DNA from: Patiriisocius_A hiemis
Lineage (GTDB): Bacteria; Bacteroidota; Bacteroidia; Flavobacteriales; Flavobacteriaceae
Assembly: GCF_031846325.1 (NCBI RefSeq)
Contig: NZ_JAVRHZ010000003.1
Coordinates: 149,987 to 213,986 of the forward strand
Reading direction: 5' to 3'
DNA: 64,000 nt
The notes below the pieces were generated by a model that did not search any database, was not told the DNA's origin, and saw only the letters and a list, made by a program, of their open reading frames with translations. The position numbers and the translations under genes were made by a program. Positions 34,922-43,468 of this stretch are shown here, in pieces. Within the stretch, counting starts at the first letter, position 1. Every line of letters begins with the position of its first letter.

Positions 34922-37396
34922 TTAAAACTCAAATCCAAAAATGCCTGTCACTCCAAACTTTCGTGCACCGGGATTATCAAGGTAGTTACCTCTGAAATTA
35001 AAATCTAATCGAAAGATTTTAAATATATTTCCTATTCCAACACTATATTCATAATAAATATCTTCTGGAGCTTGGTATACAATATTTGAGGCATTAAGTG
35101 CTATATTTTCTTGAGAAATTTCTCCATAAACAGCTCTAAAACCTATTACTTCTCTTAGATTAAACTTTCGTAAAAAAGGAATTCTAGAAAAGATACGTCC
35201 ACCAAAATCATGTTGTAAATGAAAAGAAGCATACGTATCACTTACAAATTCATAAAAATCTAACTGATTAAAACTGTTATAAATACTAAATAATGTTTGG
35301 TTCCCAGGAATAGGACTTAATAAACTTAAAGGTACGGGATCAAAAATTTTACCTACTTCTACAGTAGTATAGGCTTTTCCAAGTCCTCCTATATTCCATG
35401 GTTGAGTATAGAGCCCTTGTAGTTTTGCATATTCAAAATCTCCATCTATAACATCTTTTAAACCATAGGTATATCCCAAATAAATTGTTGGAAAATCACC
35501 GTCATTAATGACTGTTCTTTCAACCCCATATCCAGAGGTTTTACGTCTAGGTGTGTAAGTAAATCCAAGTTCTATTTCTGGTTGACTAATAGTGCTTTTA
35601 ATATTTCCGTCTTCATCAAAATAATCGATACTAAAAGTATCTGTTACAGACTCTAAAGTTCTATGGGAACCTGTTAAACGCACCACAAAATTTTTAGAGG
35701 GTTCTACTTCAAACCCAACAGTTGTAAGATTAATACGACTTAACCTATCATTTGCACCTACTGTAATTAGTGAAGAAGAAGCTAAGCTTCTACCCAAAAC
35801 ATCTGTACTTGTAGTTAAACTGGCTCCTGTTTGTTCTACGTCTTTTCTGTGACCACCAAATACATTGAGTCTAGATTTTCGATCTAATTGCCACTTTCCA
35901 GAAACACCAAATTTAAAGCGCTGATCTCTAAATCCATACGCCCCAAAAGCTTCTATACGCCACGGATCATTCTGGCTAAAATAGGTTCTACCTCCTAATC
36001 TAATTCGGAGTCCTTCTGCTTCATTAAACCCAAAAACAGAAAATACAGGACCAATATCAAAGTTATCTACTTCATAATACCCAGAAGCTAAAACTGCTCC
36101 TACATTATACAAGGTTTTAAATCTTGGAACCGTTTTAAGAGTATCAAGCATTTTATAAACACCTTTCTCATCTTTACTAAGTTTTTCAAGACGCCTTGTC
36201 TCCCAAAAATCATCAGGACGATTATATACTTCGTATTGGTAAGGGTCTACTTGTTCTTTATAAAAGTCTTTACTTTTTTGTTTATCAAAATCGTAGTTAT
36301 CGTATAAAGTAGTTCGCTTTCCGTAAACTCCTCTTGCCCCTTCTTTTTTCCTAAGACTAAAATCACTTAAAAAGTAATCACGTGTAAGTAGAAAAATAGA
36401 GTCATTTAACACATCAAACTCTTGTTCTATATAAACTTCACGCACCCAATTCACATTAGCACTTTTTGAGGCTTGAAGGTTAATTTCTTTAATTGCCCAG
36501 GTACTATCATTTACCCAAAAATCTCCTTTAAAAGTCAATTCATTCTTACGTCTTGGGTAATACACAATATTGTAACACCATTTATTATCTCTAAAGGCAC
36601 TATCTAATAAAACGTAATTATAAACGTCAATTCCAGTTTTTGAAAGTGGGCTAGTAAAAGACTTGTCAAAGAATTTTAAATAATTATCATATACGTCATA
36701 TTCTTTATACAAATCCTTTACAAAAGCAATAAGCGTATTATTATTTTCAAATCCAGAGTTTTTATTTCCTTCAAGAATTTCTTTTTCCTCATCAAGCAGA
36801 TTGTCTCCATACACTTTAGAAAAAGCTTCATTAATAAAAATAGGCAGATAAGTATTTCCTGTCACATTTGAAGTATCTACTTGATCAAAGACAAACTCCA
36901 TCCCCTTAAATATTCTATTTTTGATAAGGGCGCTATCTATGGTATTTAAATCAAATTCGAGTTTTTCATACTTATCATATGAATACTGATTAAACTTTTT
37001 GACTCCATTCTCTCTACGGTTCTCCCAGATTTTCCGGAGAATGTCTAAAGCTGGGTTATTTTTTTTTGAAGTCTTCCCACTATAGACTACTACTTCATCT
37101 AATGCAGCCGTTTCTTCTTCTAAAGTTATTTCAATGTTGTATGTGGTTTTTTCAGTAAGTGTTAGCTCTTTTTCTGCATATCCAATGAAAGAAAAAATTA
37201 AGGTAGTATAGGTATCATCACTCTCTAGATAGAATCTACCTTCTTCATTAGTAATAGTACCTTCGTTAGAATCTTTAAAAATAACATTAGCAAAGGCAAC
37301 GGGTTCACCAAAATTATCTTTTACAATACCGCTTACCTTAGTTTGTCCAAAAAGTAGTAGGGGAAATAGTAAAAATCCAAGTAGGAGTTTCTTCAT
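34922..37396 (-). CDS. DUF5686 outer-membrane protein with CarboxypepD_reg-like N-terminus
   Basis: An 824-residue exported protein. A signal peptide (MKKLLLGFLLFPLLLFGQ) is followed by a CarboxypepD_reg domain (about 20-110; VSGIVKDNFGEPVAFANVIF). A DUF5686 region follows (about 120-820), with NPALDILRKIWENR near its start and a beta-barrel-like, aromatic-rich second half ending in FGVTGIFGFEF. The start at 37396 is fixed by the signal peptide; the frame extends to 37471 only as noise. It begins 89 bases after the stop of pdhB and may share that promoter, but the functions look unrelated. Function of DUF5686 unknown. Confidence 0.88.
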   Translation of the reverse strand: MKKLLLGFLLFPLLLFGQTKVSGIVKDNFGEPVAFANVIFKDSNEGTITNEEGRFYLESDDTYTTLIFSFIGYAEKELTLTEKTTYNIEITLEEETAALDEVVVYSGKTSKKNNPALDILRKIWENRRENGVKKFNQYSYDKYEKLEFDLNTIDSALIKNRIFKGMEFVFDQVDTSNVTGNTYLPIFINEAFSKVYGDNLLDEEKEILEGNKNSGFENNNTLIAFVKDLYKEYDVYDNYLKFFDKSFTSPLSKTGIDVYNYVLLDSAFRDNKWCYNIVYYPRRKNELTFKGDFWVNDSTWAIKEINLQASKSANVNWVREVYIEQEFDVLNDSIFLLTRDYFLSDFSLRKKEGARGVYGKRTTLYDNYDFDKQKSKDFYKEQVDPYQYEVYNRPDDFWETRRLEKLSKDEKGVYKMLDTLKTVPRFKTLYNVGAVLASGYYEVDNFDIGPVFSVFGFNEAEGLRIRLGGRTYFSQNDPWRIEAFGAYGFRDQRFKFGVSGKWQLDRKSRLNVFGGHRKDVEQTGASLTTSTDVLGRSLASSSLITVGANDRLSRINLTTVGFEVEPSKNFVVRLTGSHRTLESVTDTFSIDYFDEDGNIKSTISQPEIELGFTYTPRRKTSGYGVERTVINDGDFPTIYLGYTYGLKDVIDGDFEYAKLQGLYTQPWNIGGLGKAYTTVEVGKIFDPVPLSLLSPIPGNQTLFSIYNSFNQLDFYEFVSDTYASFHLQHDFGGRIFSRIPFLRKFNLREVIGFRAVYGEISQENIALNASNIVYQAPEDIYYEYSVGIGNIFKIFRLDFNFRGNYLDNPGARKFGVTGIFGFEF

Positions 37397-37485
37397 AAGT
37401 AGGTAAACGTAGTCTGTTGATAAAAATTTTAATGCACAAATAGTGTTCCAGTTTCTATAGTAAAGAAACAAGAATTTTAAGCAGA

Positions 37486-38466
37486 CTATTCTTTATACAT
37501 TACTTTTTTAACCGCCTTAATAACATCATTACTATTAGGCAGCCATTCCTCCAGTAAAACAGGTGAATAGGGCGCAGGAGTATCTGCTGTGTTCAATTTT
37601 ACAATTGGTGCGTCTAAATAATCAAAAGCTTGGCTTTGCACTTGGTACGTGATTTCTGTGGCTACATTTCCAAAAGGCCATGCTTCCTCTAAAACTACTA
37701 ACCTATTAGTCTTCTTAACTGATTCTATAATTGCTTTATGGTCCATAGGACGTACTGTGCGAAGATCTAAAATTTCACATTCTATTCCTTCTTTAGCTAA
37801 TTCTTCTGCAGCTTTGTAGGCTTCTTTTATAATTTTTCCGAAGGAAACAATAGTTACATCTTCTCCTTTACGCTTAATATCTGCAACTCCCAAAGGAATT
37901 AAATACTCTCCTTCTGGAACTTCTCCTTTATCACCATACATTTGCTCACTTTCCATGAAGATTACAGGGTCATCATCTCTAATGGCACTTTTAAGCAATC
38001 CTTTTGCATCTGCAGGGTTACTTGGTACCACTACTTTTAAACCAGGGCAGTTTGCATACCAACTTTCAAAAGCTTGAGAATGCGTTGCAGCTAGCTGTCC
38101 AGCAGAAGCTGTAGGCCCTCTAAAAACCATAGGGATATTAAGCTGCCCACCACTCATTTGGCGCATTTTTGCGGCATTATTTATAATTTGATCAATCCCT
38201 ACCAAAGAGAAATTAAAGGTCATAAACTCAATAATAGGTCTATTTCCATTCATTGCACTACCTACACCAATACCAGCAAAACCAAGTTCAGAAATAGGTG
38301 TGTCAATCACACGTCTTTCGCCAAACTCATCTAACATTCCTTTACTTGCTTTATAGGCTCCATTGTATTCTGCAACCTCCTCGCCCATTAAGTAAATACT
38401 TTCGTCTCGGCGCATTTCTTCGCTCATTGCTTCACAAACTGCTTCTCTAAATTGTAGTGTTTTCAT
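37486..38466 (-). CDS. pdhB: Pyruvate dehydrogenase complex E1 component, beta subunit
   Basis: A 326-residue thiamine-diphosphate enzyme subunit that, with E1 alpha, decarboxylates pyruvate. Recognisable transketolase-type pyrimidine-binding (EEVAEYNGAYKASKGMLDEFGERRVIDTPISELGFAGIGVG) and C-terminal (ILDLRTVRPMDHKAI; VLLEEAWPFGNVATEI) domains are complete. E1 alpha and E2 are not adjacent. It is divergent from etfBA across a 268-base gap that contains a perfect 34-bp palindrome. Alternative: branched-chain E1 beta, but the motifs fit the pyruvate form better. Confidence 0.9.
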   Translation of the reverse strand: MKTLQFREAVCEAMSEEMRRDESIYLMGEEVAEYNGAYKASKGMLDEFGERRVIDTPISELGFAGIGVGSAMNGNRPIIEFMTFNFSLVGIDQIINNAAKMRQMSGGQLNIPMVFRGPTASAGQLAATHSQAFESWYANCPGLKVVVPSNPADAKGLLKSAIRDDDPVIFMESEQMYGDKGEVPEGEYLIPLGVADIKRKGEDVTIVSFGKIIKEAYKAAEELAKEGIECEILDLRTVRPMDHKAIIESVKKTNRLVVLEEAWPFGNVATEITYQVQSQAFDYLDAPIVKLNTADTPAPYSPVLLEEWLPNSNDVIKAVKKVMYKE

Positions 38467-38590
38467 CTATTCTATAACTCTAAAAAATGGAATAACTCGT
38501 TATTTTTTTCTTCTGAAAAGATAATTCTTGAAAGAAGAATAACAAAAATAACACTTTAAATAGTATAGGTATATAAAAAAATAAGTTTCT

Positions 38591-38624
38591 ATAAAATTTA
38601 CTATGCATGCATAGTAAATTTTAT
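38591..38624. promoter_or_regulatory. 34-bp perfect palindrome, probable operator
   Basis: Each 17-base arm reads ATAAAATTTACTATGCA 5' to 3' on its own strand, with no spacer or mismatch. The core is CTATGCATGCATAG and the flanks are AT-rich. It ends 10 bases before the etfB -7 element, so it would cover the -33 region. It is not followed by a T-run and lacks a loop, so it is not a terminator. A homodimeric regulator site is the simplest reading. Confidence 0.8.
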
Positions 38625-38634
38625 TTATATTACG

Positions 38635-38642
38635 TATCTTTG
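38635..38642 (+). promoter_or_regulatory. -7 element for etfBA
   Basis: TATCTTTG matches TAnnTTTG exactly. The transcript would start near 38647, giving an 88-base leader before the etfB ATG at 38735. The leader includes a small CCCG-TTTTG-CGGG hairpin just before the start. No clear TTG is seen at -33, which falls inside the palindrome, consistent with a regulated promoter. Confidence 0.5.
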
Positions 38643-38734
38643 CTAGCCGTTATTTGAAGCTTTAAAATTCGAGTTTCATTTAATTCGCAATAGATGTTTA
38701 ACTTTTAAAAGATACCCGTTTTGCGGGCAATGCT

Positions 38735-39475
38735 ATGAAGATATTAGTATGTATAAGTCATGTACCCGACACTACATCAAAAATTAATTTTACAGATGGC
38801 GACACAAAGTTTGATACCAATGGTGTTCAATTTGTAATTAATCCCAATGATGAGTTTGGATTAACTAGAGCCATGTGGTTTAAAGAAAAGCAAGGAGCAC
38901 AAGTCCATGTTGTAAATGTAGGAGGACCAGAAACTGAACCTACCCTGCGTAAAGCACTTGCTATTGGAGCTGACGAGGCTATTAGAATAAATACTCCTGC
39001 TACAGATGGTTTTTCAGTTGCTAAACAATTAGCTGCTGTAGTAAAAGAAGGTGGTTATGATTTAGTTATTGGAGGCCGTGAATCTATAGACTACAATGGT
39101 GGGATGGTACCAGGCATGGTAGCTAAAATTATAGGGGCTAACTTTGTTAACACTTGTATTAGCTTAGAAATAGAAGGAACAGACGCAACAGCTATAAGAG
39201 AAATTGATGGTGGTAAAGAAACTGTAAAAACAGCATTGCCATTAGTTGTTGGAGGACAAAAAGGATTAGTAGAAGAAAGTGATTTGCGTATTCCTAATAT
39301 GAGAGGAATTATGCAGGCAAGAAGCAAACCATTAACGGTAAAAGACCCGGTTGATGCTAATGCAGAAACTACTGCTGTATCCTTTAAAAAACCTGCTCCA
39401 AAAGGTGCAGTTAAGCTTGTGGATAACGTAGATGATTTAATAGACTTATTACACAACGAAGCAAAAGTGATTTAA
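38735..39475 (+). CDS. etfB: Electron transfer flavoprotein, beta subunit
   Basis: A 246-residue subunit of the EtfAB heterodimer that carries electrons from acyl-CoA dehydrogenases to the quinone pool. The first strand is MKILVCISHVPDT, the AMP-binding region is VINPNDEFGLTRAMW, and the family signature VVGGQKGLVEESDLRIPNMRGIMQARSKPL is near 168-197. Followed by etfA after 22 bases. Regulation is probably through the palindrome upstream. Confidence 0.94.
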   Translation: MKILVCISHVPDTTSKINFTDGDTKFDTNGVQFVINPNDEFGLTRAMWFKEKQGAQVHVVNVGGPETEPTLRKALAIGADEAIRINTPATDGFSVAKQLAAVVKEGGYDLVIGGRESIDYNGGMVPGMVAKIIGANFVNTCISLEIEGTDATAIREIDGGKETVKTALPLVVGGQKGLVEESDLRIPNMRGIMQARSKPLTVKDPVDANAETTAVSFKKPAPKGAVKLVDNVDDLIDLLHNEAKVI

Positions 39476-39497
39476 CAATCCTAAAAAAAGAAAAAAA

Positions 39498-40463
39498 ATG
39501 TCAGTATTAGTATATACAGAATCAGAAAATAATACATATAAAAAAGTAGCTTTTGAAGCTGTTTCTTATGCAAAAGGAATTGCAGAAATGTTAGGAACTT
39601 TGGTTACAGCTGTTGCTGTTAACGGAGGTGACTCTTCTCAACTTGGAAAATATGGAGCCGACAAAGTACTAGAAGTTTCTAATGAAGCTTACAACAAGTT
39701 TAATGCAGAAACATACGCAAGCATTGTTGCAGAAGCTGCAAAACAAGAAAGTGCTAACGTAGTTGTTTTAACCTCTAGTGCAAACTCTAAGTTTATGGCC
39801 CCTCTTGTAGCTGTAAATCTTGAGGCAGGTTATGTTGCCAATGTAACAGAACTTCCAGAAAGTACATCTCCTTTTAAAGTAACACATAGTGTGTTTACCA
39901 ACAAAGCATTTGCATCTACAGAAATTAAAACAGATGTCAAGATAATTGGGTTAGCCAAAAACGCGTATGGCTTAAAAGAAAATCAAGCAGCAGCAGCAGC
40001 TGAAACTTATACCCCTAATATTTCAGAAAATAATGGAGTTGAAGTAGTCTCAGTTGATAAGGCAACAGATAAAGTAACTATTGCAGATGCAGAAATCGTA
40101 GTATCTGGTGGACGTGGTCTTAAAGGACCTGAAAACTGGGGAATGATAGAAGAGCTTGCAGAAACTTTAGGTGCTGCTACAGCTTGCTCAAAACCCGTAA
40201 GTGATATGGGTTGGCGACCTCATAGCGAACACGTAGGGCAAACAGGAAAACCAGTTGCTTCTAATCTATACATTGCAATAGGTATTAGTGGCGCCATCCA
40301 ACACCTTGCTGGTATTAATGCATCAAAAGTAAAAGTTGTAATTAATACAGATGAAGAAGCACCTTTCTTTAAAGCTGCAGATTACGGTATTGTTGGTGAT
40401 GCATTTGAGTTTGTACCACAACTAAATGAAAAATTAAAAGCCTTTAAAGCTCAAAACGCATAA
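39498..40463 (+). CDS. etfA: Electron transfer flavoprotein, alpha subunit
   Basis: A 321-residue FAD-binding partner of EtfB. The C-terminal FAD domain begins near residue 190 and includes VVSGGRGLKGPENW, VGQTGKPVASNLYIAIGISGAIQHLAGI and INTDEEAPFFKAADYGIVGD, all diagnostic of EtfA. Ends the etfBA unit, which closes with a very strong hairpin terminator. Confidence 0.95.
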   Translation: MSVLVYTESENNTYKKVAFEAVSYAKGIAEMLGTLVTAVAVNGGDSSQLGKYGADKVLEVSNEAYNKFNAETYASIVAEAAKQESANVVVLTSSANSKFMAPLVAVNLEAGYVANVTELPESTSPFKVTHSVFTNKAFASTEIKTDVKIIGLAKNAYGLKENQAAAAAETYTPNISENNGVEVVSVDKATDKVTIADAEIVVSGGRGLKGPENWGMIEELAETLGAATACSKPVSDMGWRPHSEHVGQTGKPVASNLYIAIGISGAIQHLAGINASKVKVVINTDEEAPFFKAADYGIVGDAFEFVPQLNEKLKAFKAQNA

Positions 40464-40491
40464 TTTTTGTTAATTTGTGCCTTTGATAAAG

Positions 40492-40539
40492 GGCTGTTTA
40501 AATTAGTATCTAAACAACCTAATTTAAACAGCCTTTTTT
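40492..40539 (+). terminator. Rho-independent terminator of etfBA
   Basis: GGCTGTTTAAATTAG (40492-40506) pairs perfectly, over 15 bases, with CTAATTTAAACAGCC (40519-40533) around a 12-base loop. A TTTTTT run follows at 40534-40539. Confidence 0.92.
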
Positions 40540-40561
40540 AATTTTATTTGCATTAGATTTA

Positions 40562-41188
40562 ATGAGTTTAGTAAAACTGAACATAAAAGGAATATCTTAT
40601 AGCCAAACACAAAATGGTGCTTATGCGCTCATTTTAAGTGAAGAAGTAGGTGACAGAAAATTACCTATTGTGATTGGTGCTTTTGAGGCACAGTCTATCG
40701 CCATAGCGCTAGAAAAAGAAATTACACCTCCCCGCCCATTAACGCATGATTTGTTTAAAAACTTCTCAGATAGATTTCATATTAAAGTAAAGCAAGTTAT
40801 TATTCACAAACTAGTAGACGGAGTTTTTTATTCTAGTATTATTTGTGAAAGAGATGAAATTGAAGAAATTATTGATGCCAGAACGAGTGATGCTATTGCA
40901 CTAGCTCTTCGGTTTAAAGCTCCTATTTTTACGTATAAAAATATTCTTGATAAAGCAGGTATTCAGCTTAAAAATACACCTAAGAAAAAAAGCAGAAAAC
41001 AATCACAAAAAGAAGATGCTGTTATCGAAGAGTTGATTACTGGAGATCCCACACCGTCAAGTAGCTCAAAAGAAGATTATACCACATTTACTATAAAAGA
41101 ATTAAACCAAATGCTTGATGAAGCTGTTGCTAATGAAGATTATGAAAAAGCGGCTAGTATTCGAGATGAAATTTCAAAAAGGTCGTAA
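40562..41188 (+). CDS. Bifunctional nuclease family protein (DUF151) with C-terminal UVR domain
   Basis: A 208-residue cytoplasmic protein. The N-terminal DUF151/BFN domain (about 3-130) shows ALILSEEVGDRKLPIVIGAFEAQSIAIALE and ARTSDAIALALRFKAPIF. A C-terminal UVR helical hairpin (about 175-205; LNQMLDEAVANEDYEKAASIRDEI) is like those of UvrB/UvrC. It is joined directly to the transporter gene, whose ATG follows the stop with no gap, so the two are co-translated. Nuclease activity has been reported for relatives; it is not shown here. Confidence 0.87.
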   Translation: MSLVKLNIKGISYSQTQNGAYALILSEEVGDRKLPIVIGAFEAQSIAIALEKEITPPRPLTHDLFKNFSDRFHIKVKQVIIHKLVDGVFYSSIICERDEIEEIIDARTSDAIALALRFKAPIFTYKNILDKAGIQLKNTPKKKSRKQSQKEDAVIEELITGDPTPSSSSKEDYTTFTIKELNQMLDEAVANEDYEKAASIRDEISKRS

Positions 41189-42952
41189 ATGCAACACCAT
41201 TATTATTCAGTACTTAAAAAAATAGGTGTGCTTTACCTATTTGTTTTTATCTTTTTAGGAAGTTTTCAAAATTCAATAGCACAGAGTATTGAAAAAGATT
41301 GGAATTTTTCTAGCATCACAGACTCCCTTGGGAACAATCTATTTGAGATAGATGAAAATGATACTTTTTCACTTTCAGAAGGAGTTTTTTCATATAACTT
41401 GAAAGCGAAAGATAGTCTAAAAGCTTATGGAGACTATATATATCAAAATAATCTATTAGTTCTTTTCTATAACCAGCCTAACGACACCATTAGAAGGTAT
41501 AGAGTGACTTCACTCACCGAGAGCAGTTTAGTATTTTCTGAAAATAATATTAGCTACTCTTTTTCAGCTCCAACCCAAACTGAGCTTACCGAAGTTGTCC
41601 TAGATGATGACGAAAAAACATCGTTAGCATTAGACCCAAACCAGGGGTTAGGTTTTAGCCTGCAAAGTATTGCAAGAGGTGCTTTAGGAATGGTATTCTT
41701 GCTTTTTGTTTGTTATTTATTAAGCAGCAACAGACGTAAAATAAATTGGAGATTAGTCCTTACTGGGTTAGCACTACAATTAGTTTTTGCCATCTTAGTA
41801 CTTAAAGTACCTTTTGTTGCAACCGTTTTCGATTGGATAAGTGACAAAGTAGTTACCTTTTTAAATTTTAGTGAAAAAGGTGCTGAGTTTTTATTTGGAG
41901 GTCTGGTAACAGATATGGACTCTTTTGGATACATTTTTGCCTTTAAAGTATTACCCACTATTGTTTTCTTTTCGGCATTTACTTCGTTATTATATTACTT
42001 AGGTATTTTACAATTATTTGTTAAGGCATTTGCTTGGGTAATGAGTAAAACTATGCGTTTAAGTGGAGCCGAAAGTCTAGCTGCCGCTGCCAATATTTTT
42101 ATAGGTCAAACCGAAGCACCCTTAGTTGTAAAACCATATTTAGACAAAATGACAAAGTCTGAAATGCTTTGTCTTATGGTAGGTGGTATGGCAACCATTG
42201 CCGGAGGTGTACTTGCCGCTTTTATTGCCTTTTTAGGTGGCGATAGTGATGCTGAAAAAATAATTTTTGCAAAACACTTATTAACCGCCTCTATAATGTC
42301 TGCTCCGGCTGCCATTCTCATTGCAAAAATGTTATATCCAGAAACTGAAGAAGTAAATAGAAAGCTAGATATTTCAAAAGATAAAATTGGTTCTAACATA
42401 CTAGATGCTATCTCTAGAGGAACTTCAGAAGGAGTAAAACTTGCCGTAAATGTAGGCGCAATGTTATTAGTTTTTACAGCTGTTATGGCAGTATTTAATT
42501 GGATAACAGTAGATTTAATTGGAGCACCAACTGGACTTAACGATTTAATTACAAGTAGTACCGATGGTAGGTACGATGGGTTTTCACTTCAATATATTTT
42601 AGGAAACATCTTTGCTCCTGTTGCATGGATTATTGGAGTACCTGCCGAAGATATAACAGTAATTGGTCAACTACTTGGAGAAAAAACAATACTAAATGAA
42701 TTCTTTGCCTATGCCTCTTTAAGTGATTTAAAGCAGGCTGGTGCAATACAAAATTATCGCTCTATAGTAATTGCAACCTATGCATTATGTGGCTTTGCAA
42801 ACTTTGCTTCTATTGGTATCCAGATTGGAGGTATTGGAGTACTAGCCCCTTCGCAACGTACTACACTAGCAAAATTTGGAATTAAAGCACTTATTGGGGG
42901 TACGGTTGCCGCCCTACTTACAGCTACGATTGCTGGGATGTTGATTGGGTAA
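41189..42952 (+). CDS. NupC-family concentrative nucleoside transporter with extra N-terminal domain
   Basis: A 587-residue membrane protein. Residues about 160-585 are the Na+/H+-coupled NupC/CNT fold, with NIFIGQTEAPLVVKPYL and the late CGFANFASIGIQIGGIGVL signatures complete. The first ~145 residues are not in classical NupC (about 400 residues). They comprise a hydrophobic N-terminal segment (about 11-30, signal-like, ending in SIAQS) and a soluble beta-rich part (GNNLFEIDENDTFSLSEGVFSY...) placed before the first transporter helix. The extra domain would lie in the periplasm. It directly abuts the bifunctional nuclease gene. Confidence 0.9.
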   Translation: MQHHYYSVLKKIGVLYLFVFIFLGSFQNSIAQSIEKDWNFSSITDSLGNNLFEIDENDTFSLSEGVFSYNLKAKDSLKAYGDYIYQNNLLVLFYNQPNDTIRRYRVTSLTESSLVFSENNISYSFSAPTQTELTEVVLDDDEKTSLALDPNQGLGFSLQSIARGALGMVFLLFVCYLLSSNRRKINWRLVLTGLALQLVFAILVLKVPFVATVFDWISDKVVTFLNFSEKGAEFLFGGLVTDMDSFGYIFAFKVLPTIVFFSAFTSLLYYLGILQLFVKAFAWVMSKTMRLSGAESLAAAANIFIGQTEAPLVVKPYLDKMTKSEMLCLMVGGMATIAGGVLAAFIAFLGGDSDAEKIIFAKHLLTASIMSAPAAILIAKMLYPETEEVNRKLDISKDKIGSNILDAISRGTSEGVKLAVNVGAMLLVFTAVMAVFNWITVDLIGAPTGLNDLITSSTDGRYDGFSLQYILGNIFAPVAWIIGVPAEDITVIGQLLGEKTILNEFFAYASLSDLKQAGAIQNYRSIVIATYALCGFANFASIGIQIGGIGVLAPSQRTTLAKFGIKALIGGTVAALLTATIAGMLIG

Positions 42953-42954
42953 GC

Positions 42955-43335
42955 CTAAACAACTGTTTCTGCCCAAATCATAGCATCTTCTATAGTTCGA
43001 AAAAAAGAAAAAGAACCGCTATATAATCTTTGTTCAGAAATTGATAAGTGTTTTACAATTTCTAAATCTGAAACAATTGCTACTCCAGCTAATTTTTTTG
43101 GGTTAATAACAGAGTAGGCTTCAGGGTCAATATTCGTAAAAAAACTTCGATATGATATAAAAACGTACTGTTCTTGCCCAAAAAAGCTATCAGTTATAGC
43201 AAGCAACTCTTTTGCGATTTCCTTGTCAAGTAAATCACATGTTAGATTAAATATTACAAATTTTTTGTAAAAATCTAAAATACCGTAAGGGGTTATACGT
43301 TGCTCTATCATTGCAAAAAAATTGCTAACAGCCAT
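42955..43335 (-). CDS. Small STAS/SpoIIAA-like domain protein (unassigned)
   Basis: A 126-residue cytoplasmic protein. I do not recognise a named family. The alternating strands and helices (KFVIFNLTCDLLDKEIAKELLAITDSFF, YVFISYR, VAIVSD, FRTIEDAMIWAE) are typical of SpoIIAA/STAS-like domains. The first 8 residues may be spurious, with MIEQRITPYG at 43311 the alternative start. It is convergent with the transporter gene (2-base gap) and divergent from thyA. Confidence 0.65.
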   Translation of the reverse strand: MAVSNFFAMIEQRITPYGILDFYKKFVIFNLTCDLLDKEIAKELLAITDSFFGQEQYVFISYRSFFTNIDPEAYSVINPKKLAGVAIVSDLEIVKHLSISEQRLYSGSFSFFRTIEDAMIWAETVV

Positions 43336-43376
43336 GAAGTTAAGAAAAAAGTTAATAACTTATAATAATTCTACTA

Positions 43377-43384
43377 TAGTTTTG
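43377..43384 (+). promoter_or_regulatory. -7 element upstream of thyA
   Basis: TAGTTTTG matches TAnnTTTG exactly, 85 bases before the thyA start at 43469. No clear -33 TTG is visible, so support is limited to this box. Confidence 0.35.
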
Positions 43385-43468
43385 TTTATATACCACGGAA
43401 GCTTTTTTTAGTTTTATTTTTTGAAAAAGTTGAATATTAAATGATTCCTGTTTTTGCAGGGAATGAGC

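Noticed and set aside
38718..38730. CCCG-TTTTG-CGGG hairpin upstream of etfB as a terminator
   Set aside because: The stem is only four bases, no T-run follows, and it lies within the ribosome-binding region.
43443..43464. ATTCC-TG ... CAG-GGAAT hairpin just before thyA as a riboswitch or attenuator
   Set aside because: The stem is short with a bulge, and no T-run or second structure is seen; it probably arises from the start region by chance.
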